A stretch of 64,000 nt of DNA from CAILZL01 sp963791615 (GTDB taxonomy: Bacteria; Pseudomonadota; Gammaproteobacteria; Steroidobacterales; Steroidobacteraceae), in the NCBI GenBank assembly GCA_963791615.1, contig CAWBTE010000006.1, positions 1,488,001-1,552,000 on the forward strand, given 5' to 3'. Positions 17,138 to 26,230 of the stretch are shown here, in pieces. The notes under the pieces are model-generated. The model did not search any database and was not told where the DNA came from. It saw nothing but the letters and a program-made list of their open reading frames with translations. The stretch's first letter is position 1, and each line of letters begins with the position of its first letter. The translations under genes were made by a program, and so were the position numbers.

Positions 17138-18478
17138 TCACGTCAGCGCCTTGCTTCGATATTCAGTACGCGCATGTGCATCGTAAGGAGCTGGATGGAC
17201 GACCGCCCGTATACGCGGTAGCGCCTCATGCGCATCCGCAGATGCGCCCGGCCCGGGATGCATACCCCAGACAACGGAAACTTCGGTGCCGGCGGCGGAA
17301 TACTCCTTGTCGATCAGCGCCAACGACAGCACTGTTTTCAAGGGCCCGATGTGACCCGCGTACAGCGACATGCCAACGAGCTTCGACCCGATCTCGACCC
17401 GGTCTCGTGGATACCGCAGCAGGTAACCCGGATCTGATCCCATAACTTTCCGGACATCTTCCGTATTGAAAGCAAGCGTGACTTTGACACGGCGACAGTT
17501 ATCTTTGGCGCGTTGCAATGCATCGCGACCGATGAAGTCATGATCGAAATTGATCAATCGGCCGTAATCGAGCTCGTATGGCGAGATGTAGTAGTCTTCA
17601 ATATTCTCCGAGAAGTAACTGCCGTATAGAGGCACCTGTCCTTCCGGCGACTTCAGACTAAGGAAGCGGCGGTAGTCCGCCAGCTCGGGGGAGGTAAAGA
17701 TTCCGGGCGTTGGTCTTGGCAGCCAACCGCTTTCGATTCCGTTGGTGTAATACGCTTTGCCGCCAACCTGCGCCAGGCCAAAGTCTTCTCCTGCGCGCAG
17801 CAGCTTTTCCTTGATCGCCTTACCGTCTTTCCATTGCCCGATGAACTCGTAACCGGGCTTGCCTGACATGCCGTGCCGCAACGCCCGCACGGGATGGCCG
17901 TCCAGTGCCAGCATTTCCGAATGAAAGAATTTCATCTTGGGAAGGGAGCCGCCGAACGCGCGCTCGACGACGTCCAATGCCCGGGGGCCCTGCACCTGAA
18001 ATCGAAACAGTGTGGGCGTGTCGTTGCCTCGGGTCCTGGAATCCGGATCGAGGCTGAAGGAAACGTTGTAGCCACCCGCTTGTGCGTGGTAGCGGACCCA
18101 GTTGATGGATGCGGGATTGCCCGTGAGTGTGTACTTCTCCGCTCCTTCGCGCAGAAGGACACCGTCGTTGACCAAATGGCCTTCGTGGGTGACGGCGATG
18201 AGCTGCTTGGCCTGGCCAATCGCGAAATTGCGGTAGTCATTGACGCTGACCACTGCCAGCATGCGGGTGGAGTCCGGGCCTTCGATGAACAGGTCGGACA
18301 TATGATGTGACATCTCGAACAGTGCCGCAGATTCGCGCCACGCAGCCTGTTCCTTATCCCACCCCGAAAATTCCGGACTCACCACCGGCACAATCGCAGC
18401 CGGCGCTTCCGTTTTCCATTTGAGCCTCATGGGCGATCCGGCTTGATCGATGCCCTCTTGCAACGACAGTTCAGACAC
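17138..18478 (-). CDS. GcvT-fold aminomethyltransferase-family protein (possible O-demethylase)
   Basis: 446 residues with the GcvT/YgfZ fold: the N-terminal SALFEMSHHMSDLFIEGPDS region, LVNDGVLLREGAEKYTLTG and a central RHGMSGKPGYEFIG motif. The C-terminal part contains YAGHIGPLKTVLSLALIDKEYS. Its length and these details resemble tetrahydrofolate-dependent O-demethylases (LigM/DesA) and related dimethylsulfoniopropionate demethylases more than glycine-cleavage GcvT of about 370 residues. It would move a methyl group from a substrate to tetrahydrofolate in the cytoplasm; the substrate is unknown. The GTG start at 18478 follows GGAG. No gcvH or gcvP is nearby. Confidence 0.75.
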   Translation of the reverse strand: MSELSLQEGIDQAGSPMRLKWKTEAPAAIVPVVSPEFSGWDKEQAAWRESAALFEMSHHMSDLFIEGPDSTRMLAVVSVNDYRNFAIGQAKQLIAVTHEGHLVNDGVLLREGAEKYTLTGNPASINWVRYHAQAGGYNVSFSLDPDSRTRGNDTPTLFRFQVQGPRALDVVERAFGGSLPKMKFFHSEMLALDGHPVRALRHGMSGKPGYEFIGQWKDGKAIKEKLLRAGEDFGLAQVGGKAYYTNGIESGWLPRPTPGIFTSPELADYRRFLSLKSPEGQVPLYGSYFSENIEDYYISPYELDYGRLINFDHDFIGRDALQRAKDNCRRVKVTLAFNTEDVRKVMGSDPGYLLRYPRDRVEIGSKLVGMSLYAGHIGPLKTVLSLALIDKEYSAAGTEVSVVWGMHPGPGASADAHEALPRIRAVVHPAPYDAHARTEYRSKALT

Positions 18479-18663
18479 GGGTTTCTCCGATGCAATTGAC
18501 GCGCTTCAGGCCCCGCATGCAATGTCACTTGTTGGCAGGTCTCTGACCCAATGATTCCGGGCGGTATTGTACGAATGCGTTTGCGCCTGACTGCATCTAT
18601 ATCGAGTCATCACTTTTTGCATTTCGCAAACAATCTGCATTCCCGCACGAAGGGTGACAGTGC

Positions 18664-18715
18664 GTCGATACGTATGTGTTTTATGGGGAATTGCCGCGAA
18701 TACCTGCGGATCGAC
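18664..18715. repeat. Short GTCGAT...ATCGAC inverted repeat (copy 2)
   Basis: GTCGATACGTATGTGTT faces AATACCTGCGGATCGAC across an 18-bp loop, followed by AGTCCAGCGTC. It lies 36 bp beyond the aldo/keto reductase stop. Confidence 0.55.
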
Positions 18716-18750
18716 AGTCCAGCGTCGTTCTTTGCACAAGGCGCCTGTTG

Positions 18751-19732
18751 TCACGCGCCGCTTGCCCAGTACTCCTCGATCTTTTTGCGGGTCGCAGCGT
18801 CTGGCAGCGGACCGCGTCCGGCTGCCTGATTGTCCTCAAGGTGCGAGACCTTGGTGTAGCCGGGAATGGCGACGGTGATCGCCGGATGCGACACGACGTA
18901 TTTGAGGAACAGCTGCGGCCAGCTGGTCACGCCGAGATCCGCCGCCCAGGGCGGCAGCTTGCGGTCGCTCATCTTGCTCAGCAGCGAGTTCTGTCTGCCG
19001 CCGAAGGGTTGCGCCGCCATGACGGCGATCTTGCGTTCCTGCGCCAGCGCCAGCAGCCCCTGTTCCGCCGAGCGATCGGCGAGGGAGTATTGGCTCTGGA
19101 CAAAATCCAGCGGGTACTTGCGCATGGCTTCCATGATCGTGGGGTGCTCCGACGGTGTCACGGTGGTGACGCCGATGTAGCGGACGCGGCCGCTCTTCTT
19201 CAGGTCCATCAGCGTGGGCATCAGCAGTTCGATGCTGGGATAGCCGTGCACCATCATCAGGTCGATCTTGTCGGTCTGCAGAAGCTCGCAGTGAGCGTTC
19301 GAAACTGTCGAGGCCACCCACCGGGTCCGACGCTGGGCCGGGGCCGACGCGGGGGCGGCCCAGGCCCACGTTCGCGGCATTGAACTTGGTGGAAATGAAC
19401 ATCTTTGACCGCAGGTTGAGTTCCTTCAGTGCAGTGCCGATGACGGCCTCGGCGCCGTTGTACATGGCGGCGGTGTCGATGACCGAGGCGCCGACTTCAT
19501 TCATGCGCTTGAGGATGTCGCGGATCGCGCCCGGCTCGGCGACTCCGAACTGGTTGGTGCCGACACCGATCACGGGAAGCTTCTCACCCGTCGACGGGAT
19601 GGCCTTGGTGATGAGGGCCTGTGTCGAATCCGCCGCGAGCAGCGACGCCGGCAGCAACGAGCCCACGCCGGCACACACGCCGGCCAGCATCGCCTCTCGA
19701 CGAGTCATGAGCGAATCATTCTTCTCGGACAT
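18751..19732 (-). CDS. Tat-exported aldo/keto reductase (apparent +1 frameshift)
   Basis: The ATG at 19732 follows a GAGAGAA site and opens MSEKNDSLMTRREAMLAG, a twin-arginine signal ending about LLAADS. The AKR tetrad is visible: Asp and Tyr in SVIDTAAMYNGAEAVIG, Lys in FISTKFN and, after the break, His in DLMMVHGYPS. The frame shifts at about 19288, where one extra G separates FERSL from ELLQTDKIDLMMVHG. Beyond it FVQSQYSLADR and the C-terminal KYVVSHPAITVAIPGYTKVSHLEDN complete the barrel. Exported AKRs of this type reduce or oxidise carbonyls with NADP-type cofactors; how the cofactor is supplied is unclear. Confidence 0.82.
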
Positions 19733-19929
19733 GGTTGTTCTCTCTTGTGCCAAGGTGATTGGCGGCCCCCCGGCCGTCTCGCGCCGGACTGCATCTTGTG
19801 GCAGAAGCCGCATTTCGGCAAGAAGGCCGCTGCTGTTCTGCAAAGTCTGCGGATGGACCAAAGGGAAAGATACCGGGCCGTCGGTTCGTAATGTATTGCC
19901 AGCAGTCTTTAACTAATCTTTCGTCTTGG

Positions 19930-20170
19930 CTAAGCCGCTTTCGATAGCTTCAGTCGTGGCTGGAGCCCTGCGCGAGCAGCGAACACCAGGAGCATGTCAA
20001 CGCTGAACTTGTCCCACTTGCCCCGAATCAAATCGCTGACTCGGGATTGTGTGATGCCAAGCTGCTCCGCCGCTTGAGCCTGAGTCCACTGTTTGCGCTC
20101 GATCAGCAGGCGGAAACCCAATGTCCGCAAATACATTGCCAGTCGATTTCGTGATCTTTTCGCGCGCCAT
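19930..20170 (-). pseudogene. Remnant of an XRE antitoxin gene
   Basis: The 3' part encodes a clear antitoxin helix-turn-helix (WTQAQAAEQLGITQSRVSDL) and ends LQPRLKLSKAA. The 5' part, in another frame from the ATG at 20170, reads MAREKITKSTGNVFADIGFPP, the standard N-terminus of the same antitoxin type. The roughly dozen residues that normally join the two are missing, so a small deletion has shifted the frame. A separate start at 20136 could still make a 68-residue HTH protein. Upstream, VLKKCPSPRKK on the minus strand might be a toxin scrap, but that is too short to claim. Confidence 0.65.
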
Positions 20171-20303
20171 ACATTACTCGCTGATCTGTATATAAATCTT
20201 CTTGCGCGGCGAGGGACATTTTTTGAGCACTGCGTTCACGGTCGGTTTCTCAACTGGCAAGTGTTGATCAAGCAATACTCCTGGAGCGCCAGCGGGGGCA
20301 ACA

Positions 20304-20882
20304 TCACCCGGCCGTCATCTTCTTCAGGGTACGGTCGTGTTTCACGAAATGATGGTACAGCGCAGCCAGTGCGTGCCCCAGGATCAGGATCCATAACAGC
20401 CGCTTGCCCAGAATGTCCTTGTGGACCAGATCGAACGGCTTTTCGAATTCCTGGAAGGTCATGGTCTGGCCAAAGTAACTGGCAAAGAACTCGGAATTTC
20501 TGAAACTGGTGATCTGAAACAGCGAGAAAAAATTGGTATCGCTGCCTGTGCCCAGATAACCGGTGATCGGCATCACAATCATGACAGCATACAACGCAAG
20601 GTGACCCAGCTTTGCGGCCCCATGCTCCAGCGGGCTGCCCGGCTCCAGTGCTGGCGGCGGATTACTGACACGCCAGACGATCCGCAGCACCACAATAACG
20701 GCAATACTGATACCAATCGAAAGATGCAGTTGCAGGGCGCTGAGATTTTCGGGTGTCTGGGCCTCGGTGAACCACCGACGGTAATACACCGACACATACG
20801 CCCCCAGAAAAAGCAGCGCGGTAGCCCAATGCAGGACTTTGGCAATCGTGCCGTAGTTTTCTGCGGTATTTTTCAGTCCCAT
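20304..20882 (-). CDS. Cytochrome b561 family protein
   Basis: 192 residues with four membrane helices and histidines placed for two b haems: H18 in KVLHWATALLFLG, H53 in LQLHLSIGISIAV, H91 in LGHLALYAVMIVMPITGYLG and H169 in LGHALAALYHHFVKHD. This matches the small bacterial b561/CybB family that moves electrons from quinol to acceptors such as superoxide. A GGAG site precedes the ATG. A periplasmic insertion between helices 3 and 4 (FFSLFQITSFRNSEFF) is typical. It stands alone, tail to tail with no partner. Confidence 0.9.
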   Translation of the reverse strand: MGLKNTAENYGTIAKVLHWATALLFLGAYVSVYYRRWFTEAQTPENLSALQLHLSIGISIAVIVVLRIVWRVSNPPPALEPGSPLEHGAAKLGHLALYAVMIVMPITGYLGTGSDTNFFSLFQITSFRNSEFFASYFGQTMTFQEFEKPFDLVHKDILGKRLLWILILGHALAALYHHFVKHDRTLKKMTAG

Positions 20883-21144
20883 GGTCTGCTCCAGTGTTCA
20901 GTCAGGCGCCGCCCCAATGGGCAGAACAACGCTACCCTACACATTGGTGACACCATCCCGCAATTGGCCGTGCTGGCAAAGCACTGTGATTATGGGCTGT
21001 TGATCCAGATATTCGCTGCCGGTTTTGCGAACCTTTGCAACCGGCACCGTTGGCATTCCTTGCATGACCTGTCGCCCGCATCCTGCGATTTGTTCCTGAA
21101 GCCGACTCCCTTGTCAGCCCGACACTGTTGCTGTGCGAGCGACT

Positions 21145-23457
21145 TCAACTCGCGGCGCGCATCACTACGCGCGCCAGGGGCTGTGGCCGTGCCAGCTCGA
21201 AGCCCTGTACGAAGTCCACACCTATGCGGCGTGCCGCGTCGAGCGAGGCGGCATCTTCCACCTGTTCGGCAATCACCTGGAAGTTGAGCGTGCGCGCCAG
21301 CTTCACCATGGCCGACACCATGGCCTGATTGACATTGTCAGCAGCGAGATTGCGAATGAAGGAACCGTCGATCTTCAGATAATCAATGGCGAGATGCTTG
21401 AGATTGCCGAACGATGACAGACCACGACCGAAGTCATCCAGGGCAAAGCTGCATCCCATGCCATGCAGAACACCGATGAAGCGGCGCGCCTGATCCACAT
21501 TGGTCATCACCGCATTTTCGGTGACTTCAAAACACAACTGGGGTGGCGTCACGCCAGTGCTGTCCAGACACTCGACCACAAATTCGAGGAAGCCCGGGTC
21601 AGCCAGGGTCTGGCCAGAAAGATTGATGGCCAGACTGCGCCCTTCCGGCAGGCGAATACCGCCGCGACCCAACGCCGTCAGCGCGGTCTGCACCACCCAG
21701 CGGTCAACGTCCACCATCAGCCGATAACGTTCGGCAGCGCGCAGGAACTCGGCAGGCGGAATGCCTTCGGGCAAATTGTCGTCATGCAGCCGGATCAGTA
21801 CTTCGAGCGCCGGGCCCACGTCACGCAGCAAGGGTGATACCGCAACGATGGGCTGCGCCATCAGCTCGAACTGATTTTCCTTGAGCGCTGTCTGCAACCG
21901 CTGCAACCACTGGATCTCGCCGCGCTGCCGGGCCACGGCTTCATCGCGCGCTGAATACATATGCACGTGGTTGCCGAAGTGTCCGTTGTGGCGCTTGGCT
22001 ACATAGCAGGCTGAATCTGCGGCGCTCATCACTTCTTCGAGCGTGCCGCTTTCGCGACTGATCTCCACCAGCCCGACACTGATGCCGATGTTGAATATCT
22101 TGTCCTTCCACACGAAGCGGTAATCACTGATCTTGCGCACCACGTCTTCGGCAATCTGCGTGGCTTTCTCCAGCGGGCAGCCGGAGAGAATCAGGCCGAA
22201 CTCATCACCGCCAAGACGCGCCACGGTATCGGAGTCACGCACTGCATCCTTGACCAGTGCCGCCACTTCGCGCAGCAAACCATCACCCGCCAGATGACCC
22301 GCCGTGTCATTGACGCTCTTGAATCGATCCAGATCCAGATAACACAGCACGTGATGCGTACCGGCGGCATGCGCGGAATCGATGGTCTCCTGCATGCGGC
22401 GCTCGAACTCACGCCGATTGACCAGACCGGTGAGCGCATCATGGCTGGCCTGGTAGGACATCTGCCGCGTCAGACCACGTAGTTCACTGACATCACGCAG
22501 CAGCACAACGGTGCCGGTCTGATCACCATAGGGACTCTTCAGCGGCGACACCGACAGATCCACGGAACGTTCTTCACCGCTACGCGCGATCAACAGGCTG
22601 CGACGACCGGCGCTGACACGCGCCTGCGTGCCCAGTGATTGCCTGACCGGATCCGGCAGCGGGTGGCGATCCAGTTCATCCACCAGCCGCACCAGTTCGG
22701 CAAACTCCCGCCCCAAAGCGTCGGCAGTACTGACGCCGGTCAGCTGTTCGGCCGCGCGATTCAGATATTCAACCCGCCCCTTGTCATCGGTGGTCAGGAT
22801 GCCCTCGCCCAGCGAATCCATGGTTTCCCAGGCAGTGGAGCGTGGTCGCTGCGCCACCTCCGTTATCAGACTGGTGCGCGGCGACATCTCGGTCACGGTC
22901 AGCAGCAAAGCATGCTTGCCCTGAAACTCCAGCCGCTGTTGCGACAACTCCACTCGCGCCAGCTGTCCTGCAACCGGTTGCAGCTCCAGTTCGAGTCGCG
23001 CCGGCACGACTTCGGCGTTCAATGCACGCCGCAGATGGGAATCCAGCAGCTCGGCAAACTCGGGCGGTACACAATCCGGCAGGGTACGCCCCACCAGATC
23101 GGTGGCGCTGGCATCACCGAGCAAGCGGGCAAATGCGGGGTTGATGTACAGCAGCTTGTCGGCATGCACTGCCACTGGCTCACGCATGCTGGCCAGCACG
23201 CGAAACAGCTGACGATCCTGGTCGCGACTCATGCGTTGGGTGGCGGCCAGCTGGTCAATCAGGGGGGACAGCCGCTGCGCCAGCGGTGCGGTAATACCGG
23301 TAGACAACCCTTCGGGAAGAGGCAAGGCATTTTGCGCGGCCGAGGCCAGCTGATCAGCGGCCAGCTCGACTCTGCGAGTGTCACGCTGGCGCAAGCTCAG
23401 GGCGACGATGAGAAATCCCAGCGCCAATACCAGCAGTGTTGCCAAAATCCAGCTCAT
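21145..23457 (-). CDS. Membrane-anchored PAS-PAS-GGDEF-EAL protein
   Basis: Starting at ATG 23457 the protein has about 770 residues; a TTG start at 23508 would add 17. Order: one N-terminal membrane helix, a coiled linker, two PAS-like domains (LLYINPAFARLLG and VEYLNRAAEQLTGVS), a GGDEF domain and an EAL domain. The active motif RLGGDEF is intact, with an inhibitory RDSD site five residues upstream, so cyclic-di-GMP synthesis and feedback are plausible. The EAL signature reads EVL, but the catalytic residues in NLSGQ, EVTENAV, DDFG and YLKIDGSF are present, so phosphodiesterase activity is possible. It controls, or responds to, cyclic-di-GMP at the inner membrane. Confidence 0.92.
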   Translation of the reverse strand: MSWILATLLVLALGFLIVALSLRQRDTRRVELAADQLASAAQNALPLPEGLSTGITAPLAQRLSPLIDQLAATQRMSRDQDRQLFRVLASMREPVAVHADKLLYINPAFARLLGDASATDLVGRTLPDCVPPEFAELLDSHLRRALNAEVVPARLELELQPVAGQLARVELSQQRLEFQGKHALLLTVTEMSPRTSLITEVAQRPRSTAWETMDSLGEGILTTDDKGRVEYLNRAAEQLTGVSTADALGREFAELVRLVDELDRHPLPDPVRQSLGTQARVSAGRRSLLIARSGEERSVDLSVSPLKSPYGDQTGTVVLLRDVSELRGLTRQMSYQASHDALTGLVNRREFERRMQETIDSAHAAGTHHVLCYLDLDRFKSVNDTAGHLAGDGLLREVAALVKDAVRDSDTVARLGGDEFGLILSGCPLEKATQIAEDVVRKISDYRFVWKDKIFNIGISVGLVEISRESGTLEEVMSAADSACYVAKRHNGHFGNHVHMYSARDEAVARQRGEIQWLQRLQTALKENQFELMAQPIVAVSPLLRDVGPALEVLIRLHDDNLPEGIPPAEFLRAAERYRLMVDVDRWVVQTALTALGRGGIRLPEGRSLAINLSGQTLADPGFLEFVVECLDSTGVTPPQLCFEVTENAVMTNVDQARRFIGVLHGMGCSFALDDFGRGLSSFGNLKHLAIDYLKIDGSFIRNLAADNVNQAMVSAMVKLARTLNFQVIAEQVEDAASLDAARRIGVDFVQGFELARPQPLARVVMRAAS

Positions 23458-23734
23458 TCGACCCTGTAGCCAATCAACCAACCAATCAACGAATGCATGC
23501 AAAATCAATCAGGTAGGCAAGTTCGCCCAAAGTGAGAACCACTTCACGAACAGAATATCTGATGGCTCCTTGCTGGACGGCAGAGATTGACCATAATTGT
23601 TCGCTGATCCGCGACAGGCACTGCCCAGCTTGAACTGGCTACCCGGTTTTCCCAACTTGTGGACAGGAATCAAAGTTCGTAGGCTTGCCGGCCTGACCGA
23701 CTCCACCCTTGCCACACGGAATAACCGAATCACC

Positions 23735-24391
23735 ATGAATCTGGATTTCCAAACCGCCCGCGAACAGATGATCAGCCAGCAGCTCCGTACCTGGAATGTA
23801 CTGGATGAACAGGTGCTGGACGCCGTGCGCAGCGTGGCCCGTGAAAATTTTGTCCCGGCGGCCTATCGAAATCTGGCTTTTGCGGATACCAACCTGCCAC
23901 TGACGCACGGCCAGGTCATGCTGGCGCCAAAACTGGAGGCCCGCATCCTGCAGGCGATGAACATCAAAGCCAGTGATCTGGTGCTGGTGGTGGGCGCCAG
24001 CACCGGTTATCTGGCGGCCTGTGCCGCGCAACTGGCAGCCAAGGTACGCATTACTGAAGTCAACAGTGATCTGGCCGAGCAGGCGCGCCGCAACCTGCAA
24101 GGCATTACTTGCAACAATGTGTATGTGGATGTGGTTGACGCACGGCAGCTGCAACTCAACAACGCCTATGACGTCATCATCGTCAATGGCTCACTGCCCG
24201 GTCACGATGCAAATCTTGAACAGGCCCTGAAAACAGGTGGTCGCCTGTTTGTCGTAGTGGGCACGGGTTCGGTCATGGAGGCCATCAGAATCACTCGCAG
24301 CAATGAACAAAGCTGGCAACGGGAATATCTGTTCGAAACCGAGCTGCCGCCGTTGAGTCATGCTGCGCCTCCACAGAAATTCGTGTTTTGA
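23735..24391 (+). CDS. Protein-L-isoaspartate methyltransferase-family protein
   Basis: 218 residues from ATG 23735 (MNLDFQTAREQMISQQLRTW). LVLVVGASTGYLAACAAQLA is a variant SAM-binding motif I of the PCMT family, and RENFVPAAYRNLAFAD matches its N-terminal signature. The typical GTGSGY is changed to GASTGY, as in the short PCMT-like proteins found beside rhodanese and tolC in gammaproteobacteria, whose substrate is unknown. Upstream in-frame codons to 23597 lack family similarity. Rhodanese and TolC follow on the same strand with short gaps, suggesting one operon. Confidence 0.85.
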   Translation: MNLDFQTAREQMISQQLRTWNVLDEQVLDAVRSVARENFVPAAYRNLAFADTNLPLTHGQVMLAPKLEARILQAMNIKASDLVLVVGASTGYLAACAAQLAAKVRITEVNSDLAEQARRNLQGITCNNVYVDVVDARQLQLNNAYDVIIVNGSLPGHDANLEQALKTGGRLFVVVGTGSVMEAIRITRSNEQSWQREYLFETELPPLSHAAPPQKFVF

Positions 24392-24419
24392 ACTCCGGCA
24401 GACAGGGCCAAGGTACGCA

Positions 24420-24740
24420 ATGAACATTCCCGAACTCTCACCTGCTGAATTCCTGCAACGTCGCCAACAGGGTGATTCGTTAACTTTGCTTGATGTACGT
24501 GAAGATTGGGAAATCTCCGTTGCCAGTGTTCCGGGAGTCGTGCATATTCCGATGGCACAGGTTCAAGCACGCTTGTCTGAGCTTGATAAAAACACGGAAA
24601 TTGTCGTGTTGTGCCGTTCCGGTCGCCGCAGTCTGGAGGTTGCAAGAATGTTGCAGTCCAATGGCTATCAGGCGATCAATCTGGCTGGCGGTATCCTGGC
24701 CTGGTCACATGATATTGATTCCAGCATTCCAACTTACTGA
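24420..24740 (+). CDS. Single-domain rhodanese
   Basis: 106 residues: LTLLDVREDWEISVASVPG near the start, the catalytic loop VVLCRSGRRS with the persulfide-forming Cys, and a final INLAGGILAWSHDID helix. These are the standard rhodanese features. Small cytoplasmic rhodaneses transfer sulfane sulfur to thiol acceptors. The ATG at 24420 was chosen because the domain begins at once. It is 28 bp after the PCMT-like gene and 9 bp before tolC. Confidence 0.92.
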   Translation: MNIPELSPAEFLQRRQQGDSLTLLDVREDWEISVASVPGVVHIPMAQVQARLSELDKNTEIVVLCRSGRRSLEVARMLQSNGYQAINLAGGILAWSHDIDSSIPTY

Positions 24741-24749
24741 AGCACACTG

Positions 24750-26102
24750 ATGTCGCATATCTGCATGTCCTCGCGCAAGCTCACCCTCGCCCTTGCTCTC
24801 ACTATGGCCCTTGCGCTGGCCTCGCTGGCTACAGCTCACGCCGCGAACTTGCTTGAGGTCTACGATCAGGCCGCGCAAAGCGATCCCACCATCCGTGCTG
24901 CCGAAGCCAACCGGCTTGCCAGTCGCGAAGCCCGCCCACAAGCGCTGGCCTCATTCCTGCCCAGCATCAGCGCCAACTTTGGCTGGAGCGGCACGACATC
25001 CGGTGGCGACAATCTGCCCTCTGACACCGTGCGTGGCGGCAGCTGGGGCATCACGGCTACCGAAACCATCAGCCTGCCCACTATTCTTCGCAACCTGAAG
25101 CGCACTGACTACACACTGGCCCAAGCCGATCTCAGCTATCACAGCGCCGAACTCAGTCTGATTTCCCGCGTGGCAACCCGCTACTTCAACGTGCTCTCCG
25201 CTGAAGATTCCCTGAAAGCCGCACAGTCCAGCCTGGAAGCACTGAACCAGCAACTGGATCGCGCTGAAAAACGTTTTGAAGTGGGTCTGGCCGCGATTAC
25301 CGACGTGCAGGAAGCGCGCGCCTCCCGCGACAGTGCCAACTCTCGGGTCATTTCCGCCAAGCGCACGCTCGCCACCAATCAGGAACTGCTGCGTGAAGTC
25401 ACCGGCGCAATGGTGGACGATCTGGCAGCGCCCGGTGATGACATGCCGCTGATTACGCCGGATCCGCAGAGCGCCGATCAGTGGGTACAGCAGGCTCTGG
25501 ATGGCAACATCGATCTGGCCTCCACTCGTCTCTCGCTGGAAACCGCCACGCATGACCTTGGCACGCAGAAACTTACGCGATTGCCAACCATTACCCTGGG
25601 CGCGAACTATCGCAACAGCAATGCCTATGACGAGCTCAAACCATTCGGCAGCGATAACACCACCAATAGCTGGTCGGGAACCTGGCTGTCTGCCAGTGTA
25701 AATGTGCCGCTGTTTACCGGCGGCGCCACCACTTCAAAGATCCGCCAGAGCGTTTACCAGCAACGCGCTGCGCGCGAACGTGTCGAGCAATCGACTCGCG
25801 AAACCGAACGCGCCGCGCGCGATGCTTACCTGGGGCTGCAAAGCGCCATTTCCCAAGTGGAAGCCAACAAACAGGCGCTCGAATCAGCGCGACTGGCCCT
25901 GCAAGCCACTGAAGCAGGCTTTGACGTCGGCACCCGCACCACGATTGATGTGCTCACTTCGCGCAACCTGCTGTTGAACGCCGAACAAGGCTACGCATCC
26001 AGTCGCTACAGCTATATCAGCAACCTGATCACGCTGAAGACCGTCTCGGGTGTGCTGACTCGTGAAGACTTGCAGCAGATCAATAGCTGGCTGACCCAGT
26101 AA
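24750..26102 (+). CDS. tolC: TolC-family outer membrane channel protein
   Basis: 450 residues with a signal peptide ending AHAAN and the duplicated TolC architecture: LLEVYDQAAQSDPTIRAAEANRLA opens repeat one, and a second helix-strand-helix unit begins near DLASTRLSLETATHDLG. VPLFTGGATTSKIRQS is the conserved second-strand segment. Such proteins form trimeric channels that let tripartite efflux pumps and type I secretion systems cross the outer membrane. No pump genes are adjacent. Downstream waaA converges on it, with an inverted repeat between. Confidence 0.93.
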   Translation: MSHICMSSRKLTLALALTMALALASLATAHAANLLEVYDQAAQSDPTIRAAEANRLASREARPQALASFLPSISANFGWSGTTSGGDNLPSDTVRGGSWGITATETISLPTILRNLKRTDYTLAQADLSYHSAELSLISRVATRYFNVLSAEDSLKAAQSSLEALNQQLDRAEKRFEVGLAAITDVQEARASRDSANSRVISAKRTLATNQELLREVTGAMVDDLAAPGDDMPLITPDPQSADQWVQQALDGNIDLASTRLSLETATHDLGTQKLTRLPTITLGANYRNSNAYDELKPFGSDNTTNSWSGTWLSASVNVPLFTGGATTSKIRQSVYQQRAARERVEQSTRETERAARDAYLGLQSAISQVEANKQALESARLALQATEAGFDVGTRTTIDVLTSRNLLLNAEQGYASSRYSYISNLITLKTVSGVLTREDLQQINSWLTQ

Positions 26103-26123
26103 GCAGAGTCAGGTTAAGGCAGC

Positions 26124-26230
26124 GCTGATTTATTCCGTTCGTCCAGAGCTTGTCGAAGGACTCTTCAACAAAATCAGATCATTGCAAGAGCATTTCGACA
26201 AGCTCAACGCGAACGGAGGATTTATTCAGC
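26124..26230. repeat. Inverted TTCGTCC/AGCTTGTCGAA repeat between tolC and waaA
   Basis: GCTGATTTATTCCGTTCG and AGCTTGTCGAA on the left face TTCGACAAGCT and CGAACGGAGGATTTATTCAG on the right, an imperfect palindrome of about 107 bp. Its right edge contains the last codons of waaA. The AGCTTGTCGAAGGAC core is a widespread intergenic repeat in Proteobacteria. It may serve as the terminator for both converging genes. Confidence 0.7.

Noticed and set aside
20172..20260. A toxin gene upstream of the antitoxin remnant
   Set aside because: Only about 20 residues resemble a toxin end (VLKKCPSPRKK), too little to call.
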